From Thermoflexaceae bacterium (GTDB lineage: Bacteria > Chloroflexota > Dehalococcoidia > Tepidiformales > Tepidiformaceae), in contig JABTUD010000001.1 in NCBI GenBank assembly GCA_015075555.1, positions 620,001-684,000 of the forward strand: a stretch of 64,000 nt of DNA, read 5' to 3'. Both the position numbers and the translations under genes were made by a program. Shown piece by piece: positions 35,261 through 41,638 of this stretch. A model generated the notes under the pieces. The model did no database searches and was not told the DNA's origin. It was given only the letters and a program-made list of their open reading frames with translations. The first letter of the stretch is position 1. Each line of letters starts with the position of its first letter.

Positions 35261-35998
35261 TTAGTGTCTCCTGGGTCCGCGGGAGCCGCCAAGTAGCTTA
35301 CGCGGGGTGGCGGAATAGCCCCAGGCAAGCTGGAGGGCGACGCGGTGTAGCCCCATCTCTCTGAGCGAAGGATAGCGCGTCATGTGCGGCGTGATCGTCC
35401 CTTCGATGATGGCTGCCTTCAAGCCGGCCGCCCGTTCGCCGGGGAACTCGGTCCAACCAGTTCCGATGCACTGCAGGTGGTGGGCGTCAGAACCGCCGCT
35501 CGCCGGAAGGCGCCAGGTGGCGGCGTTGAGGCATGCGGCCTTCCGCCCGGCGCGCGCCCCGGCAGGGCTGGGATTGGCGAGCTCGATCGCGTCGAAGGCA
35601 ATCCCGGGCTCGCGGACCGCGCACAGGCGGTCAATGGTCCGTTTGCTCAGGGAACGCGTCGTCCAGCTGAGAGGGTGGGGAGCGATGGCCAGCCCACCCG
35701 CGCCGTGGATTGCTTCGAGTGTCCTCTCCACGCGGCGAAAGCTCGGCGGCGTTGACTCCAGGAACAGCCCCAGCAGGTGGCCGTTGAGGGTTGTGATCTC
35801 CGCCCCGGGGATCACTTCGAATCGGTAGCCGCGCTTTGCCGCCAGCTCGCGGGCACGGAGCCCGCCACGTGCGTCCTCGTGGTCGGTGATGGCGATGACA
35901 TTGAGGTCCGTCTGATGCTCGACGTACTCGAGCACCTGATCGAGGCTGGCGAGGCCATCGGAACAGCGGGTGTGGATATGCAGATCAGCCTTCGCCAC
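35261..35998 (-). CDS. PHP domain metal-dependent phosphoesterase
   Basis: 245 residues. Metal ligands appear in order: DLHIHTRCSDG (residues 4-14), AITDHED, EITT, IAPHPLSW and GGSDAHHL. The PHP fold hydrolyses phosphoesters with two or three metals; small members of this kind act on nucleotides or sugar or lipid head-group phosphates. The GTG start at 35998 (MAKADLHIH) gives the usual N-terminus and overlaps the acyltransferase gene by 14 bases. Function in this lipid operon unknown. Confidence 0.88.
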   Translation of the reverse strand: MAKADLHIHTRCSDGLASLDQVLEYVEHQTDLNVIAITDHEDARGGLRARELAAKRGYRFEVIPGAEITTLNGHLLGLFLESTPPSFRRVERTLEAIHGAGGLAIAPHPLSWTTRSLSKRTIDRLCAVREPGIAFDAIELANPSPAGARAGRKAACLNAATWRLPASGGSDAHHLQCIGTGWTEFPGERAAGLKAAIIEGTITPHMTRYPSLREMGLHRVALQLAWGYSATPRKLLGGSRGPRRH

Positions 35999-36860
35999 AG
36001 GCGTGCACCTTCCAGAAATCCTCCAGGATCTTCCACTGCCCCGGGAAGCGCCGGATGTGCTGTTCGAGCAGGCCGGCCCAATGCTGCGCCGCCCTTCGCA
36101 CGTCCTCCTCGGCGTCGCCGGTCTTCGCAACGCAGAATGGCTCTTCGATGAAGGCCACCTGGTGGTCGAGGCCATCGCGGATGCAGAGTATGGGCAGGAG
36201 CGTTGCGTGCGTGCGGCGCGCAAGCTCGAAGGCGCCGCGCGGCAGCTTCACGCGGCGGCCGCACATCTCGATGCAGACGCCGGAATCCTGGATATCGCGG
36301 TCGGCTACCATCGCGACGAGCTGCCCCTGCCGAAGCGCGCCGATGCACGCGCGGATGCCGCCCATGCTGGCTTCATGGAACGAGCCACCGGCCGAAGAGC
36401 GCAACTTGAGCAGGTACTGCGCCAGTTCTGGCGGCTCGAGCGGCTGCACCAACGCCACGAATGGCCGGCCGTGATAGGTGAAGGCCTGTACCGCGAGCTC
36501 GGGGTTCCCCGCGTGGGCGCTGAGCACAACGATCGGCCCGGGCCTCTCGATCAGCCGCGTCCCCCGTTCGCCGTTCACGAGCCGGATGTAATCGCGGCCG
36601 AAGCTCTCAAGGTCGCGCCGGGGCAGGGTAGCCAGGTCGACGTAGTAGCGGGCAATGTGGACGAAGACTTCTTTGCTGGCCCTGTGGGCCCGGTCCCGTT
36701 CTCCATCGCAGAAGGGGAGGAGGTTTCGGAGCACGCGCTTCCGGGTCCGGGGCATCAACCACCAGGCGGCCCGGCCAGTGAGCCCGGCGAGGCGGTAGAA
36801 GAGCCACGGGAACCGGCCCCCCAGCGGCACGCCAAGGCGTAGCAGAAAGAGCTTAACCAC
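35985..36860 (-). CDS. Lysophospholipid acyltransferase family protein (LpxL/PatA-like), copy 2
   Basis: 291 residues. A short N-terminal hydrophobic segment, then the acyltransferase motif H-x4-E in SAHAGNPELA and a downstream DRDIQDSG block. Related to HtrB/LpxL and to mycobacterial PatA, which acylates phosphatidylinositol mannosides. The GTG at 36860 gives a natural start (VVKLFLLRLG) and overlaps the upstream acyltransferase gene by 8 bases. The acyl acceptor is unknown. Confidence 0.85.
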   Translation of the reverse strand: MVKLFLLRLGVPLGGRFPWLFYRLAGLTGRAAWWLMPRTRKRVLRNLLPFCDGERDRAHRASKEVFVHIARYYVDLATLPRRDLESFGRDYIRLVNGERGTRLIERPGPIVVLSAHAGNPELAVQAFTYHGRPFVALVQPLEPPELAQYLLKLRSSAGGSFHEASMGGIRACIGALRQGQLVAMVADRDIQDSGVCIEMCGRRVKLPRGAFELARRTHATLLPILCIRDGLDHQVAFIEEPFCVAKTGDAEEDVRRAAQHWAGLLEQHIRRFPGQWKILEDFWKVHACGEG

Positions 36861-37767
36861 GGTTCCTGCCCGGTGAACGCTTTGCCGGCCACATCTCCCT
36901 GAACATGTACCACTGATCCGGGTAGGCGCGAATGAACCCCTCGTGCGCTGCCATGATCGCACGGGTGAGGGACTCGGTGGTCCATCCCTCAGCATTGGAA
37001 GGCGGCTCGATGAACTCGGTCAGGGTGAGCACTTCCGGCCGGCCAGCGTCCACGCGCGGGAAAGCAGTAGCAACGACCCTTGCGCCCGTGCGCAGGGCAA
37101 GCCTTGCCGGGCCTTCAGGCACTTCGACCTCTTCGCCAAAGAACTCCACCTTCACACCCTTGCCGGGAACGGGACGGTCAATGAGCAGCGCAAGGAGACC
37201 ACCGCCCCTGAGTGCCCGGAACAGGGAGGGTCCGGCGCTTTCCAGCTTGATGACCTCCATACCCAGCCGGCGCCGGGCCCCGGCAACCAGGTCGTCGAGC
37301 CGGGGATCAGCGAACGTCTCCGCTACCACCGCCAGCCTGTAGCCGCGAGCGGCCGCGGCGCCGGCGCCGAGGTCCCAGTTGCCGAAGTGCATGCAGACGA
37401 TGACCGCACCCCTCCCTGTCGCCAGGGCGCCATCCAGGGCACGAAAGCTCGCTTCACCCGAAACGGCCGCCACGAGCTCGTCTGGTGCGAGCGCCGGGAA
37501 CCGCGCGAAGTCGACCAGGTAGCGGCAGTAGTTGACGAGCGACCGCCTCGCCACCGCGCGCCGTTCCGACAGAGGCGCGGCGGGAAGCACGCGCCTGTAG
37601 TTGCCAAGCATGGCGCGGCGCCCGCGCGGCCAGAGATAGTAGCCGGCGAGCCCGGCAACGGTGGCCAGCGCATAGCTCACCCGCAGTGGCAGGCGCCCTG
37701 CCAGGGCGATGACCGTTCTCCAGATCAGGTACTGCAAGCTACAGGGGAGCCCTCCCGGCCGCGGCAC
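36853..37767 (-). CDS. Lysophospholipid acyltransferase family protein (LpxL/PatA-like), copy 1
   Basis: 304 residues. The motif here is H-x4-D in CMHFGNWDLGAG; LIDRPVPGKGVKVEFFG and the C-terminal YPDQWYMFREMWP are also typical of the HtrB/PatA group. Only distantly like the following gene, so the two probably add different acyl chains or use different acceptors. Starts with GTG; a TATGAT box (37785-37790, minus strand) lies 17 bases upstream and may start the four-gene lipid operon. Confidence 0.87.
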   Translation of the reverse strand: MPRPGGLPCSLQYLIWRTVIALAGRLPLRVSYALATVAGLAGYYLWPRGRRAMLGNYRRVLPAAPLSERRAVARRSLVNYCRYLVDFARFPALAPDELVAAVSGEASFRALDGALATGRGAVIVCMHFGNWDLGAGAAAARGYRLAVVAETFADPRLDDLVAGARRRLGMEVIKLESAGPSLFRALRGGGLLALLIDRPVPGKGVKVEFFGEEVEVPEGPARLALRTGARVVATAFPRVDAGRPEVLTLTEFIEPPSNAEGWTTESLTRAIMAAHEGFIRAYPDQWYMFREMWPAKRSPGRNRG

Positions 37768-37851
37768 AGCATGGATGGCCGCATCATAGCCCGGGGCCGT
37801 TCACCGGCAACGAAGTCCCCGTACCCCACAGTCCAGCAAGGCCACGCCCAA

Positions 37852-37879
37852 TTGATTTTTCGGCTTCGCCTGATAGGAT
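37852..37879 (+). promoter_or_regulatory. Promoter of membrane protein gene
   Basis: -35 TTGATT (37852-37857), 16-base spacer, -10 TAGGAT (37874-37879). One of the best sigma-70-like promoters in the window; about 35 bases of leader with a GGGGGG ribosome-binding site before the ATG at 37922. Confidence 0.6.
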
Positions 37880-37921
37880 CCGCGCCGGACGGAACAGTTC
37901 ATCGACCGGGGGGTGCGCACC

Positions 37922-39160
37922 ATGCCGGCTTCGGCACAATCGCGGGGACCGCTGCATCGGGAGACGGGGATCCTGCTCCAGGCAGCTCTCATCGTCTTCA
38001 CGTACACGGTTGTAATCGGAATCCTGAACGGCACCGATGTCACGGATTTCGGACGAAAGACCTTGCTCGCACACGTTCACGTGGGGACGCTTGGCTGGCT
38101 GACCCTCTGCGTCTTTGCGGCATCGCTGTGGCTTTTCTCGCAGGGTGAAGCGCCCGGTCAACGGAGCATGACGGCCGCGCGGGTGCTCACGGCCGCTGCC
38201 GTGCTGGCGCTGCCCCTCTTCGCGATCACTTTCATGCTCACATTCGGGATCGCCCGTCCCATCGCCGGGTTCTTCGCGCTGGCGGTGATCCTCGGCTTCT
38301 TCGCCTGGGTCCTGGAGCGGCTGATGCACGTTGGCGACCTCACCACTCCCCACTGGGGCTTCCTGGCTGCGATGGGCACCTCCGTGGTCGGCGGGACCAT
38401 TGGGGTGCTTCTCGCCCTGAAGATTGCGGAGGGCTGGCGCGTGCTGCCCAAAGGCGGCGAGGATGCCCATCCCGCCACGATGGTGGTGGGGTTCCTCATC
38501 CCAATGGGCCTCGCGCTGGCTGAATGGGGCCTCTCTTGGCCAAAGCCGGAGCGCGCGGGCCGCGCTGGTTTCGCCCAGATGGCCCTGCCGTTCATTGGGG
38601 GCGTGATGCTCTGCCTGGGCTTGCTGCTCGACTTCATCCCCCTTACCGCAACGAGCACGCTTCCCGAAATCGCCGGCATCGTGATCTTTGTCAAACGCAT
38701 GTGGCCGCGGCTGCGCGCCGTCCGCTGGTTCGAACGTTCTGCAAGCCGGCTTGCGGCCTTCAGCGCAGGGGCCACTATCTTCAACATCGGGCTCATGCAG
38801 TACTTTGTGATGCGTTACGAGGGCGACTTTGACAAGGTCCCCGACCATCAGCTGCTCGCCCTGGACCACGTGATGTTCATCGGCGTGATGACCAACGCGA
38901 TCCTGGCGCTCATGCTGGCCACCACCGATGGCATCGACGCCGCCTGGCGTTGGGCCGAGAACGCCATCTTCTGGGGCATGAACGTCGCCCTCGTTGTCTT
39001 CGTCGGGGGGCTGCTCGCCGACACGGACGCGCTCAAGCAGGTTTCGACGCCCGTCATGGGGGCGGCGGTGCTGCTCGCCATAGCGACGTACGTCTACCGG
39101 CTCCAACTCCAGGCCGAGGCCCGCCACAGCCTCGCCACCGAGGGGGCTCCCGGGGGCTAA
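37922..39160 (+). CDS. Polytopic membrane protein with conserved-looking histidines
   Basis: 412 residues, about 11-12 hydrophobic segments. I cannot name the family. Histidines lie in or at membrane segments: His51 and His53 in LLAHVHVGTLGW, then HVGDLTTPHWG, EDAHPATMVVGF, and LDHVMFIG. HxHxGxxGW resembles the start of haem-bearing helices in NnrS and heme-copper oxidase-like proteins, so haem or metal binding is possible. It lies end-to-end with the molybdenum enzyme operon and may serve as quinone- or electron-linked partner; that is inference. The ATG at 37922 has GGGGGG seven bases upstream. Confidence 0.7.
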   Translation: MPASAQSRGPLHRETGILLQAALIVFTYTVVIGILNGTDVTDFGRKTLLAHVHVGTLGWLTLCVFAASLWLFSQGEAPGQRSMTAARVLTAAAVLALPLFAITFMLTFGIARPIAGFFALAVILGFFAWVLERLMHVGDLTTPHWGFLAAMGTSVVGGTIGVLLALKIAEGWRVLPKGGEDAHPATMVVGFLIPMGLALAEWGLSWPKPERAGRAGFAQMALPFIGGVMLCLGLLLDFIPLTATSTLPEIAGIVIFVKRMWPRLRAVRWFERSASRLAAFSAGATIFNIGLMQYFVMRYEGDFDKVPDHQLLALDHVMFIGVMTNAILALMLATTDGIDAAWRWAENAIFWGMNVALVVFVGGLLADTDALKQVSTPVMGAAVLLAIATYVYRLQLQAEARHSLATEGAPGG

Positions 39161-39263
39161 CCGTGGCCGTAGGGCCGTACGCCGCATCTGCGGGTGTGGG
39201 CCACTCCGGCCTTTGCGACGCCCTGGATTTGCGCGTGCAGCGTCCTGGGCGGAGGACGAACTC

Positions 39264-39291
39264 GAGCCCCCGGCGAATCGGGCGGGGGCTC
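39264..39291. terminator. Bidirectional hairpin terminator
   Basis: 9-base stem GAGCCCCCG / CGGGGGCTC with a 10-base loop between the convergent membrane protein and chaperone genes. No T-tract. Confidence 0.6.
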
Positions 39292-39320
39292 TCCGCGCGG
39301 GTGGGATCCTGGCCGGGGAG

Positions 39321-39935
39321 TCAGGCCGCGGCGAGGGCAGCGGCTTCTTGCGTGCAGAATTCGTGCAACAGGTGCACCACCGACCGGTAGAACGGTGGAG
39401 GGTCCTTCCCCTCGATGCGCCTGACTGCCTCGCCCGACCAGCGGAGCAGGTGTCGCGTGAGGATGTCGCCCTGGGCCGCCCGGAGGGCAGCTTCCTCGTC
39501 ACCCGAGCCGGGAGTGGCCTCGCGGAAGGCGAGGTAGTGAAGAAACTCCAGCACCGTTGGGATGGCGTCGGGCAGGTCGTGGGCATCGGCCGAGATGGTC
39601 AGCCCGAAGTGCCTGTAGAAGCGCAGCAGCTCCTCCATGGAGTCGCGGCGCGAGGCGGCAAACACCCCGGCATAGAGTGGCATCGCCGGGCCGCCCCCCG
39701 GGAGGTCGAAGAGACGGATGTAGTCGCTCTGCAGGTCAATGAACTCCAGGTCCGGAGCAGCAAGCCCTGCGAGCGCCGCCTCCGTGAGCTCATAGGGCAG
39801 GGCAACGGAGATACTCTCCACCGCACTGCGAACACGCCCCTCCCGGCAGGCCCCTACCAGCTCCTGGGTGGGAAAGGAAAGCAGCTCAGAAAGGAGCCCG
39901 TAGAACTCGCTACGGGCTCGAGCGGTTGCATTCAT
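39321..39935 (-). CDS. TorD/NarJ-type molybdoenzyme chaperone
   Basis: 204 residues, all-helical. ARSEFYGLLSELLSFPTQEL at the N-terminus and FIDLQSDYIRLFDLPGGGP followed by MPLYAGVF match the TorD/DmsD family. Such proteins bind the catalytic subunit before molybdopterin insertion. It is the last gene of the alpha-gamma-beta operon, as in ethylbenzene dehydrogenase (EbdD), dimethyl sulfide dehydrogenase and selenate reductase clusters. Start ATG at 39935, 10 bases after the beta subunit stop. Confidence 0.9.
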   Translation of the reverse strand: MNATARARSEFYGLLSELLSFPTQELVGACREGRVRSAVESISVALPYELTEAALAGLAAPDLEFIDLQSDYIRLFDLPGGGPAMPLYAGVFAASRRDSMEELLRFYRHFGLTISADAHDLPDAIPTVLEFLHYLAFREATPGSGDEEAALRAAQGDILTRHLLRWSGEAVRRIEGKDPPPFYRSVVHLLHEFCTQEAAALAAA

Positions 39936-39945
39936 CGAGTTCAGC

Positions 39946-41001
39946 TTAGCGCACGGGCTGGCGCTGGAGCTGGGCGGGGTCAACGGTGAAGGGGCCGAGC
40001 AGATCGTTCCAGTTGCGTGAAATGAGGATGTCCATGAGCTCGGACTTCTTGCCGGCAGCGGCCTTCTCGCGCTCTGCTTCGAGCGTGGCCAGGGCCTGCT
40101 CGACGCCGGGGCCGAACATCTCCTTCAGGTAATCCATGGGAATCCTCGACCCGGTATCGTCGAACTCGCCGTTCTCCTTGAAGGCGAGCGGCGATGTCGG
40201 GGGAATGTAGTAGACGTTCGGTTCGACTCCGAAGTCGGGCCGAAGGGGAAGGGCGACCTTCCACTTCTTGACGAGCTTGTAGATATGCCCATCGGCGTTG
40301 TCGAGGTAGTCGATGTGGCGAACGCGGCCCGGGCACTGGCGGATGCAGGCGGGGGCAACCCCGGCCTCGAGCCTGGGGAAGCACGAGATGCACTTCTGGG
40401 CGATGTTGCGCTGCTCGTTGAAGTAGATGCGCTTGTAAGGGCAGGCCTCGGCGCAGAAGCGGTAGCCGTGGCAGCGCTCCTCATCGATGAGGACAATGCC
40501 GTCTTCTTCGCGCTTGTAGACCGACTCGCGGGGGCAGGCCTCGACGCAGGCAGGCTCGCTGCAGTTCATGCAGATCTGCTGGAGATAGAAGAAGTACGAG
40601 TTGGGATACTCGCCGCCACCCATGTCCTCGTCCCAGTTCGGGCCCCATTGGGGTGCGGCCCCGTCATGCTCACGGGGGTGAAGGGGGATGGGCTCATCGC
40701 GGTTGCTGCCGAAGACGCCCTCGTAGTCGAAGTCCCAGGCCTCACCCCAGAGGCGCTTGGAGGGGAAGTCGCCGGGAATGGGCTCGCCCTTTTTGGTGTA
40801 GCCGCCACCGTGGCTGAACACGTCGCGCGGGGTCCCGCGGCCCGGGAACGTGTTGACGATGTTCCACCACTGGTGCTCCATCCCGGCGCGGGTTGTCCAG
40901 GCGGTCTTGCAGGCAAGGGTGCATGTCTGGCACCCGAGGCACTTGTTCAGGTCGAACACCATCGCCAGCTGGCGCTTCGAAGGCGCGGCTTTCTTTGCCA
41001 T
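39946..41001 (-). CDS. Iron-sulfur beta subunit of type II DMSO-reductase-family enzyme
   Basis: 351 residues, matching EbdB-type subunits in length. Cysteine groups: CLGCQTCTLACK, CMNCSEPACVEACP, CHGYRFCAEACP and CISCFPRLEAG ... CIRQCPG. In the third group the second Cys is Tyr, the substitution that gives one [3Fe-4S] and three [4Fe-4S] clusters in this family. It carries electrons from the molybdenum subunit to the haem subunit. AGGAG seven bases before the ATG. Confidence 0.94.
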   Translation of the reverse strand: MAKKAAPSKRQLAMVFDLNKCLGCQTCTLACKTAWTTRAGMEHQWWNIVNTFPGRGTPRDVFSHGGGYTKKGEPIPGDFPSKRLWGEAWDFDYEGVFGSNRDEPIPLHPREHDGAAPQWGPNWDEDMGGGEYPNSYFFYLQQICMNCSEPACVEACPRESVYKREEDGIVLIDEERCHGYRFCAEACPYKRIYFNEQRNIAQKCISCFPRLEAGVAPACIRQCPGRVRHIDYLDNADGHIYKLVKKWKVALPLRPDFGVEPNVYYIPPTSPLAFKENGEFDDTGSRIPMDYLKEMFGPGVEQALATLEAEREKAAAGKKSELMDILISRNWNDLLGPFTVDPAQLQRQPVR

Positions 41002-41023
41002 CGTAATTCTCCTCTTGACCGGC

Positions 41024-41638
41024 TCAGCCGACCTTCAGGTCGTGCCAGGCGGGCGTGTGCGACTTGAGCCCGGCGCGTTCACCGGCGATTCCGCTCCAGA
41101 CGGCGACGCCAATCCGGGCTGACTTCGCCGGGCCGGCGAGGACGACCTGCCAGGACCCGGCCTGCCATTCACCAGTCGCCTGGATGCCGTGCCTGGCCTC
41201 GCGCGAGACTGTACCGAGGCCGGTTGCGGTAGCCAGGAAAGGGCCCGCGGCGCCGGCGCGCCAGTACCAGGCGGTCACGGGCTTGTCGGCACTGCCCATC
41301 GTGGCAAGCTCCGCATCCTTGCCATTGGAAGGGAAGAGCACGGCGCAGGCGTCGGCGTAGACGTTGTTGTCGCTAATCGTGCGGCGCGGGTCGGGCGCTG
41401 CCCATTCGAGCCGGAGCACCAGCTGGTCGCCCGCGGCGAGGGCCTTGACCTTCACCGAGGGCACGTTACCGCGGTCTCGGTTGGCCCACGCCTTCTGAAC
41501 GTAGGCTGAAGGCTGGGCATCGAGGGGCGTCGGTTGCAGGGGCAGGCTTGTCTCGGCCACGGACTTCCAGGCGGCGGCGCGCGGCGAGAGCAGGTCTTCG
41601 ACCGTCCCGCTGGTCTTGCTGGCGGTGACTGCTGTCAT
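41024..41638 (-). CDS. Haem b gamma subunit (ethylbenzene dehydrogenase-related)
   Basis: 204 residues, mostly beta-sandwich (ethylbenzene_dh domain family). In EbdC the haem is held by Met and Lys; candidates here are Met in ELATMGSADKPV and Lys in AGLKSHTPAWHDL. There is no signal peptide, unlike gamma subunits exported by the Sec route. The ATG overlaps the alpha stop as ATGA. Confidence 0.87.
   Translation of the reverse strand: MTAVTASKTSGTVEDLLSPRAAAWKSVAETSLPLQPTPLDAQPSAYVQKAWANRDRGNVPSVKVKALAAGDQLVLRLEWAAPDPRRTISDNNVYADACAVLFPSNGKDAELATMGSADKPVTAWYWRAGAAGPFLATATGLGTVSREARHGIQATGEWQAGSWQVVLAGPAKSARIGVAVWSGIAGERAGLKSHTPAWHDLKVG

Noticed and set aside
37784-39586. 600-codon open frame on the minus strand across the membrane protein gene
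   Set aside because: The product is low-complexity, rich in Gly, Glu, His and Arg, with no hydrophobic or domain pattern. It is antisense to a coherent 12-helix protein with a good promoter and ribosome site; long antisense frames are common in GC-rich DNA.
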